Below are positions 39,577-49,112 of a stretch of 50,970 nt of DNA, in pieces. Source of the DNA: Mycobacterium sp. 852002-51961_SCH5331710 (GTDB taxonomy: Bacteria; Actinomycetota; Actinomycetes; Mycobacteriales; Mycobacteriaceae); NCBI RefSeq assembly GCF_001665535.1, contig NZ_LZSQ01000121.1, positions 1-50,970 on the forward strand. Reading direction: 5' to 3'. Numbering within the stretch: the first letter of the stretch is position 1; every line of letters begins with the position of its first letter. Below the pieces are notes generated by a model. It made no database searches. It saw only the letters and a program-made list of their open reading frames with translations, and was not told where the DNA came from. The translations under genes were made by a program, and so were the position numbers.

Positions 39577-40629
39577 TCAGAGTTCGGCGGCCAGCAGCTC
39601 GGCGATCTGAATCGTGTTGAGCGCCGCGCCCTTGCGCAGGTTGTCGCCGGAGACGAACAACGCCAGCCCGCGGCCGTCAGGCACACCGGGGTCCTGGCGG
39701 ATCCGGCCGACCAGCGAGTCGTCCACCCCTGCCGCGGCCAACGGTGTCGGCACATCCACCAACGTCACGCCCGGCGCCGCGCCCAGCAACTCGTTAGCCC
39801 GCTGCACCGAAAGTGGTTGCGAGAACTCGAGGTTGAGCGACAGCGAATGCCCCGTGTACACCGGAACGCGTACACAGGTTCCGCTGACGGCCAGGTCCGG
39901 GATGCCGAGGATCTTGCGGCTCTCGTTGCGCAGCTTCTGGTCCTCATCGGTCTCACCGGAGCCGTCGTCGACATAGGAACCGGCCAGTGGGACCACGTTG
40001 AACGCGATCGGGGCCACGTACTTCGATGGCTCGGGGAAATCCAGCGCCGAACCGTCGGCCACCAGGTCGCGGCTGTTGCCGACGACCGCACTGGCCTGAC
40101 CGAACAACTCCTCGACGCCGGCGACGCCGCTGCCCGACACCGCCTGATACGTCGAGGCGATCATCCGCACCAGGCCCGCATCGTCATGCAACGGCTTGAG
40201 TACCGGCATCGCGGCCATCGTCGTGCAGTTCGGGTTCGCGATGATGCCCTTCTTGAGGGTCACGCCTCGCACGTCGCGGGCAAAGTTCACCTCGCTGACC
40301 ACCAGCGGCACGTCCGGGTCCTTGCGCCACGCCGACGAGTTGTCGACCACGACGGCACCGGCCTCGGCGAACCGCGGCGCCTGCACGCGCGACATCGTCG
40401 CGCCAGCGGAGAACAACGCGATGTCCAGACCGGAGGGGTCGGCGGTCGCGGCGTCCTCGACCTCGATTTCCTGCCCCCGGAACGACAACTTCTTGCCCTG
40501 CGAGCGCGCGGACGCGAAGAACCGCACGTCGGTCGCCGGAAAGTTGCGCTCCTCCAACAACGTCCGCATCACCTGGCCGACCTGACCGGTCGCGCCTACC
40601 ACTCCGATGGAGAGCCGATCGCGCGCCAT
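39577..40629 (-). CDS. asd: Aspartate-semialdehyde dehydrogenase
   Basis: The 350-residue NADP-dependent enzyme has the Rossmann loop VVGATGQVGQ (about 10-19), catalytic Cys135 in NPNCTTM, DNSSAWR substrate-binding region and GVEELFGQ. It reduces aspartyl phosphate to the semialdehyde, the branch point to lysine, diaminopimelate, methionine and threonine. ATG 40629 directly follows the ask stop codon (TAG then ATG). By position it matches Rv3708c. Confidence 0.96.
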   Translation of the reverse strand: MARDRLSIGVVGATGQVGQVMRTLLEERNFPATDVRFFASARSQGKKLSFRGQEIEVEDAATADPSGLDIALFSAGATMSRVQAPRFAEAGAVVVDNSSAWRKDPDVPLVVSEVNFARDVRGVTLKKGIIANPNCTTMAAMPVLKPLHDDAGLVRMIASTYQAVSGSGVAGVEELFGQASAVVGNSRDLVADGSALDFPEPSKYVAPIAFNVVPLAGSYVDDGSGETDEDQKLRNESRKILGIPDLAVSGTCVRVPVYTGHSLSLNLEFSQPLSVQRANELLGAAPGVTLVDVPTPLAAAGVDDSLVGRIRQDPGVPDGRGLALFVSGDNLRKGAALNTIQIAELLAAEL

Positions 40630-41895
<1,266 letters not shown>

Positions 41896-41996
41896 TGAAC
41901 AAGCCTTTCAAGTGCTGGGAAGGATCCCAACAAGGATAAGGGCTGCGGCGAATCGATTTCTTCCGGCCGTGACGGCCCTCCCGGAACCGCGGGCTA

Positions 41997-42980
41997 TCAG
42001 GCCACCGGAAGGAAGGTGAACGGTTCGGCCCGCTCGAAGGCGGAGCTGGCGTCACCGGCGTAGATCGTCTTCTCGCCCTCGCCGAGTGGCAGCCGCAGCG
42101 TCGGGGCGCCCGGCGAGAAGTCGAGGTTGCCCAATTCGACCCAGAACGTGTTCGGCGAGAGCGCCGACTCGAAGAAGTACCGCAGCGCCTTGTGGTCGAC
42201 GACCGTGCGCCAGCGAGTGGTCGAGATGTTCGGCTCCTCCGGCGTCGAGATGCCGTACGGCACCGACGCGTTGCGCACGACGCTGAACACCGTCGCGGCG
42301 GCCAGCAGCGGATCGTCGGTCTTGGGGACCGCCTCGATGTAGAACGACGCCCGCACGAACCGGTCAGCGGCGCGGTTCGTCCCCGGCAGCATCACGGTGC
42401 CGCCGATCTGCTTCCAGTACTCGTCGATGGCGAGCTGCTTGTCGAAGGTCGGCGAGTTCGTCATCACCCGGTAGTCGCGGCTGTGATGGATGACCTGCTC
42501 GCCGTCGATGTACTCGACGATCGCGCTGTCGCCGCTCGCGTCGGACATCGCCAGGTGCAGCGTCGCCATCCGCTCCTCGCCGGGCACCTGCGCGGTGGCC
42601 ACCCGCAGCGGGGTCGCGCGCAACGCCTGCACGGCCTCGGCCACCGTCGCGAAGTTGTCGAGCACGTACTGCCCCCACAGCGCCAACGAGACCGCCGGGC
42701 CCGCGGCGGTCGCGTCGGGGTACTGCGATTCGGCCAGCCACAGCAGGTTGACCGCGAGACCGGCCTCGTTCACGCCGTCGGTCGTGCTGATGTCGTAACC
42801 GCTGGCCACCACGCTGCCGTACTTGGACGTCCACTCGGCGGAGTTCGGGCCGGCCTGCCCGGTGCGGTGGACGCCGCGCGGCAGCGCCCACAGGTTCGTT
42901 TGGATCTCCGACTTCCAGTCCATGGAGCGGCCGGTGATGTTGCGGTTATCGGTTCCGAGATAGACGACGCGCGTGCACAT
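41997..42980 (-). CDS. Linear amide C-N hydrolase, choloylglycine/penicillin V acylase family
   Basis: The 327-residue N-terminal-nucleophile hydrolase begins MCTRVVYLG, so Cys2 becomes the nucleophile after Met removal. The following NRNITGRSMDWKS, DGVNEAGLAVNLLWL and MTNSPTFDKQL (Asn/Asp oxyanion pocket) fit the Ntn choloylglycine hydrolase (CBAH) family. No signal peptide is seen, so it should act in the cytosol. The substrate may be an N-acyl amide such as an acyl-homoserine lactone, bile salt or penicillin V. It is downstream of the small anchored protein gene and transcribed toward ask. Confidence 0.88.
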   Translation of the reverse strand: MCTRVVYLGTDNRNITGRSMDWKSEIQTNLWALPRGVHRTGQAGPNSAEWTSKYGSVVASGYDISTTDGVNEAGLAVNLLWLAESQYPDATAAGPAVSLALWGQYVLDNFATVAEAVQALRATPLRVATAQVPGEERMATLHLAMSDASGDSAIVEYIDGEQVIHHSRDYRVMTNSPTFDKQLAIDEYWKQIGGTVMLPGTNRAADRFVRASFYIEAVPKTDDPLLAAATVFSVVRNASVPYGISTPEEPNISTTRWRTVVDHKALRYFFESALSPNTFWVELGNLDFSPGAPTLRLPLGEGEKTIYAGDASSAFERAEPFTFLPVA

Positions 42981-43001
42981 GATGAGCGATCTTATGAGGC
43001 G

Positions 43002-43451
43002 CTAGGTCTTACAGGCCTCGGACAGCTCGGCGAGCTTGCGCCGGATCTGGGTGTCGAGCGCAGACATCTCGTAGAAAACCTGCGGGGGCGGCGCACCCGG
43101 TGCGCGGGACTGGGTCTCGGCGCGTGCCTTCGGCATCTTCTGGACGAACTGTCCCGCGAGGTCGGCCACCTCCACCGCGGTGAACCGCAGTTCCGGGGTG
43201 TCGATGTTGCGCGCGCGTTCGGACAGGCCGTCGGCCCACTGCTGGTAGGCGATTTCCTCGGCCTGGGTCGGCGGACCCTCGGCGCCTTCGCTCTTGGCGT
43301 TGATCAAATCGTTCTGCTGCTTGTTGAACTCGAGCAGGTCGAGGACGGGACGGCATTCCTCGGGCGGTTTCTGCAGAGAGCTGTAGACCAACGCCACGAA
43401 CGCGATCGCCACGACAGCGATCGCGATCCACCATCGCCGGTCAAGAGTCAT
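43002..43451 (-). CDS. Membrane-anchored hypothetical protein with one N-terminal helix
   Basis: The 149-residue protein has one N-terminal transmembrane helix (WWIAIAVVAIAFVALVYSSL) and an extracytoplasmic helical domain with two cysteines (EECRPVLDLLEF near the helix and EACKT at the C-terminus). A TAGAGT element lies eight bases before GTG 43454/ATG 43451, consistent with a leaderless start there; longer readings from 43472 or 43529 would include the promoter. The family is not recognised. The gene may be co-transcribed with the hydrolase downstream. Confidence 0.7.
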   Translation of the reverse strand: MTLDRRWWIAIAVVAIAFVALVYSSLQKPPEECRPVLDLLEFNKQQNDLINAKSEGAEGPPTQAEEIAYQQWADGLSERARNIDTPELRFTAVEVADLAGQFVQKMPKARAETQSRAPGAPPPQVFYEMSALDTQIRRKLAELSEACKT

Positions 43452-43516
43452 CACTGCTTGCACTCTAGCCATGCGGCGGATTCTTAACGCACGCGCAACA
43501 TGAGGAGCCGGTCCAC

Positions 43517-43547
43517 GTAACAGAAACACCGGTTACTGACAGTGAAC
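43517..43547 (+). promoter_or_regulatory. GlnR-like box upstream of the ammonium transporter gene
   Basis: GTTAC (43532-43536) and TGAAC (43543-43547) are spaced by six bases, matching the gTnAC-n6-GaAAC half-box pair of actinobacterial GlnR. A further GTAAC (43517-43521) and GAAAC (43523-43527) precede them, and GTAAC/GTTAC form a dyad. The site lies 39 bp before the amt start codon, where nitrogen-limitation control is expected for this gene class. Confidence 0.5.
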
Positions 43548-43585
43548 GGCTCCGACGTGGGCCGCATCACTTCAGGAGATGGTTA

Positions 43586-44836
43586 ATGGATACAGGAACC
43601 ACGGCGTTCATGCTGTGTTGCATCATCGCGCTCACGCTGATGATCCCCGGTCTCGCGCTCTTCTACGGCGGCATGGTGTCGGTCAAGAGCTCGACCAACA
43701 TGATGATGATGACCTTCGGCGCCGCCGCGCTCGTCGGCGTCCTCTGGGTGCTGTTCGGCTTCTCGATGGTGTTCGGCACGTCCTACGGCGGATTCATCGG
43801 GAGCTTCACCGAATTCGACGGGATGACCGACCTGACCGAGGCGATGACGACCGTCGACGGCCTGCCGATCAGTTTGTTCGCGTTGTTCCAGGCCCTGTTC
43901 GCCGCCATCACGGTCGCGCTCGTCTCCGGTGCGGCCGCCGACCGGATGAAGTTCAGCGCATGGATGGTGTTCGCCGCGCTGTGGGCCGTGCTGGTGTACT
44001 TCCCCGCCGCACACTGGGTGTTCGCGTTCGACGGTGTGGTGACCGAGGATTCGGTCGGCGGCTGGATCGCCAACAAGCTCGGCGCGCTCGACTTCGCCGG
44101 TGGTACCGCGGTGCACATCAACGCGGGCGCCGCGGCGCTGGCCGTCGCGATCGTGCTCGGCCGCTCCGCACTGTTCGGAAGCCGCAAGCCCCACAACGTT
44201 CCGCTGACGCTGCTCGGCGCGGGCCTGCTGTGGGCCGGTTGGTATGCGTTCAACGGCGGTTCGGCCCTGTCCGCGGGCACCTCGGCCGCGATCGTCATGG
44301 TCACGACGTTCGTCGCGACGTGCGCCGCGACGCTGGCCTGGCTGACGTTCGAGAAGATCAAGACCGGTCACGTCACCGGTGTCGGCGCCGCCTCCGGCGC
44401 GATCACCGGCCTGGTCGCGATCACCCCGGCCTGCGGTTCGGTCACCCCGGTCGGCGCGATCTGCGTCGGCGCCATCGCGGGTGCGGTGTGCGTCTACGCC
44501 GTCGGGCTCAAGGACCGGTTCGGCTACGACGACAGCCTCGACGTGGTCGGCGTGCACCTCGTCGGTGGCCTGATCGGGACGCTGCTGATCGGCTTCTTCG
44601 CCAGCGAGGCGATGCCCGGCGCCACCAACGGCCTGTTCTACGGCGGCGGCCTCGAGCAGCTGTGGAAGCAGGCGGTCGCCGCGGGCGCGGTCATGGCGTA
44701 CTCGTTCGTCGTGGCCTACATCATCGCCTTCGCGATCAAGAAGACGATGGGCATCCGCATCTCGCCGGACGAGGAAGAGACCGGCATCGACGCCAAGTTC
44801 CACCGCGACTCGGCGTACGCACTGCAGCCCGCCTGA
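43586..44836 (+). CDS. amtB: Ammonium transporter
   Basis: The 416-residue integral membrane protein has about eleven helices and the Amt signature segments: ALFYGGMVSVKSSTNMMMMTF, DFAGGTAVHINAGAAALAVAIVLG (pore His region), LLWAGWYAFNGGSAL and VDVVGVHLVGGLIGTLLIG-like C-terminal pore His. It conducts ammonium/ammonia into the cell. The start is ATG 43586 behind AGGAGATGG. No glnK (PII) gene is adjacent; instead a glutamine synthetase-like gene follows after a strong stem-loop. Confidence 0.93.
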   Translation: MDTGTTAFMLCCIIALTLMIPGLALFYGGMVSVKSSTNMMMMTFGAAALVGVLWVLFGFSMVFGTSYGGFIGSFTEFDGMTDLTEAMTTVDGLPISLFALFQALFAAITVALVSGAAADRMKFSAWMVFAALWAVLVYFPAAHWVFAFDGVVTEDSVGGWIANKLGALDFAGGTAVHINAGAAALAVAIVLGRSALFGSRKPHNVPLTLLGAGLLWAGWYAFNGGSALSAGTSAAIVMVTTFVATCAATLAWLTFEKIKTGHVTGVGAASGAITGLVAITPACGSVTPVGAICVGAIAGAVCVYAVGLKDRFGYDDSLDVVGVHLVGGLIGTLLIGFFASEAMPGATNGLFYGGGLEQLWKQAVAAGAVMAYSFVVAYIIAFAIKKTMGIRISPDEEETGIDAKFHRDSAYALQPA

Positions 44837-44845
44837 CCCGAAACC

Positions 44846-44877
44846 GGCCGGCGCGGCGCCCCTTTGCCGCGCCGGCC
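44846..44877 (+). terminator. Strong 12-bp stem-loop between amtB and glnT
   Basis: GGCCGGCGCGGC (44846-44857) and GCCGCGCCGGCC (44866-44877) pair perfectly around an eight-base loop, followed by ATTTCG. The stem is very stable but lacks a long T-run, so it could be a terminator, a partial attenuator or an mRNA-stabilising hairpin that lowers glnT expression relative to amtB. Confidence 0.7.
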
Positions 44878-44942
44878 ATTTCGGATCTATCGAGTTTCCT
44901 TCTACGACACAGCGATTCACTACAGAAGACAGGTTCGGAAGA

Positions 44943-46247
44943 ATGTCCAAAGATCTGGCCACCCTGGCCGAGGAGTCCGGGACCAAGTTCATCCTCGCGC
45001 TGTTCGTCGACCTGCGCGGAAAGCCCTGCGCCAAGCTGGTTCCCGTCGAGGCGGTCGACCTGCTCGCCACCGAGGGCGTCGGATTCGCCGGCTACGCCGT
45101 CGGGGCGATTGGCCAGGAACCCAAAGACCCTGACATGATGGCGATTCCGGATGTCGACTCGTTCACCCCCATCCCGTTCATCAAGGACGGACTGGCGATC
45201 GTGCACTGCGATCCGCACGTGGAGGGCGCGCCGTGGCCGTACGCGCCGCGCGTCATCCTCAAGGCGCTGATCCAGCAGGCCGCCGACGCCGGCTTCGAAC
45301 CGTGGGTCGGCGCGGAGGTCGAGTACTTTCTGCTGCGCCGCACCCCAGACGGCGGGCTGTGCACCGCGGACGCCGCCGACACCGCCGCGCAACCCTGCTA
45401 CGACGCGCGCGGCGTCACCCGGATGTACGACCATCTCACCGCGATCTCGACGGCGATGAACCAGCTGGGCTGGTCCAACTACGCCAATGATCACGAGGAC
45501 GGCAACGGTCAGTTCGAGCAGAACTTCGAGTTCGCCGACGCACTCACCACCGCCGATCGCGTCGTGACGCTGCGCTATCTGCTCTCGACCATCGCCGCCG
45601 AGCGCGGCATGGTCGCGACCTTCATGCCCAAACCGTTCGCCGATCGCACGGGCAGCGGACTGCATCTGCACCTGTCGCTGACCAGTGCGGGAAGGCCGGT
45701 CTTCCCCGCCGATACCGACGAGCGCGGCCTCGGACTGTCCGAGACGGCCTATGCGTTCCTCGGTGGAATCCTCGAGCACGCGTGCGCTCTGCAGGCCGTG
45801 GTCGCCCCGACGGTCAACTCCTACAAGCGAACGCGTGCCACCACGACAGCGTCGGGGGCGTCCTGGTCGCCGAACGCCCCGAGCTACGGGGGCAACGACC
45901 GCACCCACTACATCCGGGTGCCCGACGCCCAGCGCATCGAACTGCGCGGCAGCGACGGGTCGGCCAACCCGTATCTCGCGATCGCGGGCACGTTGGGCGC
46001 CGGGCTGGACGGCATCAAACGCAGCACCGACCCTGGACCCGTTGGCGGCCAGCATCGTTCACCGCTGCCCGCGACGCTGCTGCACGCGGTTGACGAGCTC
46101 GAGTGCGACCCGGTGATCGCGGGTGTGCTGGACGCCTCGGGTGGCGGGGTGGCGGCTTACTTCGCCAACCTCAAGCGCGACGAGTTCTTCGCCTATCACA
46201 GCGCGGTCACCACCTGGGAGATCGACAACTACCTGACCGCGTTCTGA
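44943..46247 (+). CDS. glnT: GlnT-type glutamine synthetase-like ligase (possibly gamma-glutamylmethylamide synthetase)
   Basis: The 434-residue protein has the glutamine-synthetase catalytic fold: an N-terminal beta-grasp (FILALFVDLRGKPCAKLVP), VGAEVEYFLL (metal Glu), GNGQFEQNFEF, TFMPKPFADRTGSGLHLHLSL (metal and ATP site), TVNSYKR, and IELRGSDGSANPYLAIAGTL. It is shorter than GlnA-I and belongs to the GlnT/type III-labelled group. This group includes GmaS, which joins methylamine to glutamate; the neighbouring glxBCD-like genes make that plausible, but the two activities cannot be separated by eye. The start is ATG 44943 with GGAAG upstream. Confidence 0.88.
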   Translation: MSKDLATLAEESGTKFILALFVDLRGKPCAKLVPVEAVDLLATEGVGFAGYAVGAIGQEPKDPDMMAIPDVDSFTPIPFIKDGLAIVHCDPHVEGAPWPYAPRVILKALIQQAADAGFEPWVGAEVEYFLLRRTPDGGLCTADAADTAAQPCYDARGVTRMYDHLTAISTAMNQLGWSNYANDHEDGNGQFEQNFEFADALTTADRVVTLRYLLSTIAAERGMVATFMPKPFADRTGSGLHLHLSLTSAGRPVFPADTDERGLGLSETAYAFLGGILEHACALQAVVAPTVNSYKRTRATTTASGASWSPNAPSYGGNDRTHYIRVPDAQRIELRGSDGSANPYLAIAGTLGAGLDGIKRSTDPGPVGGQHRSPLPATLLHAVDELECDPVIAGVLDASGGGVAAYFANLKRDEFFAYHSAVTTWEIDNYLTAF

Positions 46248-46261
46248 CAAGGAGCTCACCG

Positions 46262-47134
46262 ATGTGCGGAATCGTGGGGCTGCATCTGCGCAACCCCGAC
46301 CTGTATCCCCGACTCGGGGAACTGCTCACCGACATGCTCTGCGAAATGGGCGACCGCGGTTCGGATTCCGCGGGGATCGCGGTCTACGGCGACCCGACGC
46401 TGTCTCCGCCTGGCACGAGCTGTGTCTCGGTCCTCGAAACCGAGCCGACGGCCGCGGCCATCGGTATGGACGTCAGCGTGGCGCGGTACGACGCGACATA
46501 TCTCGTCACGGCGAAGGTGCCCGCGGAGACACTGCACGACGCCGTGCGGGCGGCCTATCCCGACGCACTGATCGCCGGGTTCGGCGCCGACCTCGCCGTG
46601 CTCAAGGGCGTGGGACATCCGCGGACACTGACCGAGAACTGGAACCTGACCAAGGCGCAGGGCTGGCAGGGCGTCGGCCACACCCGGATGGCGACGGAGT
46701 CGGCGGTGACGCCCGCTGGATGCCACCCGTATGCGGTCGGACCCGAGCAGTGCATGGTGCACAACGGATCGTTCGCCAACTACGCGACAATCCGACGCGA
46801 ACTGCGCGCTGCGGGCGTGCGTTTCGACAGCGAGAACGACACCGAGGTCGGCGCCCGGTTCATCGCGAGCCGCCTCGCCGAGGGCCGCGACGTACAGACC
46901 GCGCTGAAGGAGCTGTGCGAGGCGTTCGACGGCTTCTACACACTGCTGGTCTCCAACCGCGACTCGTTCGCCGTCGTGCGTGACGCCATCGCATGTAAAC
47001 CCGCCGTCATCGCCGAGACCGCCGACTGGGTGGCGATGGCCAGCGAATACCGCGCGCTGGCCGGTCTACCCGGCGTCGGTGCGGCCAAGATCTGGGAACC
47101 CGAGCCGGAGGTGGTCTACGCATGGACACGCTAG
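46262..47134 (+). CDS. glxB: Class II glutamine amidotransferase (GlxB/MgsA-like subunit)
   Basis: The 290-residue protein begins MCGIVGLHL, with Cys2 the nucleophile. MGDRGSDSAGIAVYG, VGHTRMATESAVTPAGCHPY, MVHNGSFANY and GFYTLLVSNRDSFAVVRD are amidotransferase segments. It resembles the N-terminal domain of large-subunit glutamate synthase encoded as a separate chain, as in GlxB and in N-methylglutamate synthase MgsA. It would release ammonia (or methylamine from gamma-glutamylmethylamide) for the GlxD-like subunit. It starts 14 bp after glnT and overlaps the next gene by 13 bp. Confidence 0.9.
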   Translation: MCGIVGLHLRNPDLYPRLGELLTDMLCEMGDRGSDSAGIAVYGDPTLSPPGTSCVSVLETEPTAAAIGMDVSVARYDATYLVTAKVPAETLHDAVRAAYPDALIAGFGADLAVLKGVGHPRTLTENWNLTKAQGWQGVGHTRMATESAVTPAGCHPYAVGPEQCMVHNGSFANYATIRRELRAAGVRFDSENDTEVGARFIASRLAEGRDVQTALKELCEAFDGFYTLLVSNRDSFAVVRDAIACKPAVIAETADWVAMASEYRALAGLPGVGAAKIWEPEPEVVYAWTR

Positions 47135-47805
47135 TGGGATACGACCTGGCCACCACCCCCCTGCGCGAGGTCAACGCCGCACTGCACGCGCCGGGACTGT
47201 CCGGTGACTTCGTGATCGCCAATCCCGCAGGGGCACACAACGTCGCGGTCGGGCTCGACGCGCCGGTACGGGTGACGATCGACGGCCACGTCGGGTACTA
47301 CGCCGCGGGCATGAACCAGCGGGCCGAGGTGACCGTCAACGGCAACGCGGGAACCGGCGTCGCCGAGAACATGATGAGCGGCGTCGTCCACGTCAAGGGT
47401 GACGCTTCACAGTCGGCGGGCGCCACGGCGCACGGGGGCCTTCTGGTCATCGACGGCAACGCTGCCGCGCGGTGCGGTATCTCGATGAAAGGGGTGGACA
47501 TCGTGGTGGGCGGCGACATCGGCCACATGAGCGCGTTCATGGCACAGGCGGGTCGCCTCGTCGTGCGCGGGAATGCCGGTGAAGCGCTCGGGGATTCGAT
47601 ATACGAGGCCCGGATCTACGTGCGCGGCGAGGTCGCGTCGCTCGGCGCCGACTGCGTCACCAAGCCGATGCGGCCCGAACACCATCAGGAGCTGCGAGAG
47701 CTGTTGGCCGCGGCCGGATTCGACGACGACACAGATGCGTACACCCGCTACGGGTCGGCGCGCTCCCTCTACCACTTCCACATCGACAACGCATCGAGCT
47801 ACTGA
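47122..47805 (+). CDS. glxC: Glutamate-synthase alpha-subunit C-domain homologue (GlxC/MgsB-like)
   Basis: The 227-residue protein is a right-handed beta-helix, the GXGXG domain of large-subunit glutamate synthase (also formylmethanofuran dehydrogenase C), with repeats such as VTIDGHVGYYAAGMNQ, VTVNGNAGTGVAENM, VHVKGDASQSAGATAHGG, LVIDGNAAARCGISMKG and IVVGGDIGHMSAF. It is a structural scaffold joining the amidotransferase and the FMN domain. The ATG 47122 start lies inside glxB (13-bp overlap), and its stop overlaps the glxD start by 1 bp. Confidence 0.9.
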   Translation: MDTLVGYDLATTPLREVNAALHAPGLSGDFVIANPAGAHNVAVGLDAPVRVTIDGHVGYYAAGMNQRAEVTVNGNAGTGVAENMMSGVVHVKGDASQSAGATAHGGLLVIDGNAAARCGISMKGVDIVVGGDIGHMSAFMAQAGRLVVRGNAGEALGDSIYEARIYVRGEVASLGADCVTKPMRPEHHQELRELLAAAGFDDDTDAYTRYGSARSLYHFHIDNASSY

Positions 47806-49112
47806 TGAACACCTGGGCCCTTCGCGAATCCGCGACCTTCGACCGCACCACGATCGCCGCCATCCAGCGCGCGGCCGAAACCGGCATCTACGACATCCGC
47901 GGCTGGGGCGCCAAGCGACCGCTGCCGCACTTCGACGACCTCTTGTTCCTCGGCGCGTCGATGTCGCGTTATCCACTGGAGGGATACCGCGAACGATGCG
48001 GCACCGACGTGGTGCTCGGCGATCGTCACGCCAAACACCCGCTGCACCTGGACATCCCGGTCACGATCGCGGGGATGTCGTTCGGCGCGCTGAGCGGACC
48101 CGCCAAGGAGGCGCTCGGCCGCGGCGCCAGCGAGGTCGGCACGTCGACCACCACCGGCGACGGCGGCATGACCCCCGAGGAGCGCGGCCAGAGCAAGTAC
48201 CTGGTCTATCAGTACCTTCCGTCGCGGTACGGCATGAATCCCGACGATCTGCGCAAGGCCGACGCGATCGAGGTGGTGCTCGGCCAGGGCGCCAAGCCCG
48301 GCGGCGGTGGAATGTTGTTGGGCCAGAAGATCTCACCGCGCGTCGCGGCCATGCGCACGCTGCCCGAGGGCATCGACCAGCGCTCCGCGTGCCGGCATCC
48401 GGACTGGACCGGTCCGGACGACCTGACGATCAAGATCAACGAGTTGCGCGAGCTCACCGACTGGGAGAAACCGATCTACGTCAAGGTCGGCGCCACCCGC
48501 ACCTACTACGACGTCAAGCTCGCGGTCCACGCCGGCGCCGACGTGGTCGTCGTCGACGGGATGCAGGGCGGCACCGCGGCCACCCAGGAGGTGTTCATCG
48601 AACACGTCGGCATCCCGACGCTAGCGGCCGTACCGGAGGCGGTTCGGGCGCTGCAGGAGCTCGGGGTGCACCGTCGCGTGCAGCTGATCGTATCGGGCGG
48701 CATCCGCACCGGCGCCGACGTCGCCAAGGCGCTCGCGTTGGGCGCCGACGCCGTGGCCATCGGCACCGCGGCGTTGATCGCGTTGGGCGACAACCACCCT
48801 CGCTACGCGGCCGAGTACGAGAGACTGGGAAGCGCCGCCGGCTTCTTCGACGACTTCCAGGACGGCACCGACCCGGCGGGCATCAGCACGCAGGATCCGG
48901 AGTTGGCGGCACGGTTCGATCCGATCGAAGGCGGCCGCCGGCTGGCCAACTACCTGCGGGTGCTGACGATGGAGGCCCAGACCATCGCCCGGGCGTGCGG
49001 TAAGGCCCACGTGTGCCACCTCGAGCCGGAGGACCTGGTCGCGGTCACGATCGAGGCGGCCGCGATGGCGCGCGTGCCGCTGGCGGGCACGAACTGGATC
49101 CCCGGCTCATGA
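47805..49112 (+). CDS. glxD: FMN-binding glutamate-synthase-family subunit (GlxD/MgsC-like)
   Basis: The 435-residue protein matches the FMN (central) domain of glutamate synthase: IAGMSFGALSGPAKEALGRGASEVGTSTTTGDGGMTPEE, IEVVLGQGAKPGGGGMLLGQKISPRVA, YVKVGATRTYYDVKLAVHAGADVVVVDGMQGGT and LIVSGGIRTGADVAKALALGADAVAIGTAAL. It would form glutamate (or N-methylglutamate) from 2-oxoglutarate and the amine. It shares one base with glxC and overlaps the flavoprotein gene by ATGA, so glxBCD and the next gene form one translational unit. Confidence 0.92.
   Translation: MNTWALRESATFDRTTIAAIQRAAETGIYDIRGWGAKRPLPHFDDLLFLGASMSRYPLEGYRERCGTDVVLGDRHAKHPLHLDIPVTIAGMSFGALSGPAKEALGRGASEVGTSTTTGDGGMTPEERGQSKYLVYQYLPSRYGMNPDDLRKADAIEVVLGQGAKPGGGGMLLGQKISPRVAAMRTLPEGIDQRSACRHPDWTGPDDLTIKINELRELTDWEKPIYVKVGATRTYYDVKLAVHAGADVVVVDGMQGGTAATQEVFIEHVGIPTLAAVPEAVRALQELGVHRRVQLIVSGGIRTGADVAKALALGADAVAIGTAALIALGDNHPRYAAEYERLGSAAGFFDDFQDGTDPAGISTQDPELAARFDPIEGGRRLANYLRVLTMEAQTIARACGKAHVCHLEPEDLVAVTIEAAAMARVPLAGTNWIPGS

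Noticed and set aside
41896..41996. Lysine riboswitch upstream of ask
   Set aside because: The roughly 100-bp spacer shows only a ribosome site and no extended conserved helices; it is too short for a lysine aptamer.
43583..45070. 495-residue minus-strand reading opposite amtB
   Set aside because: It is antisense to a clear ammonium transporter, has no recognisable domain, and is rich in Arg/Asp/His as expected for a shadow.
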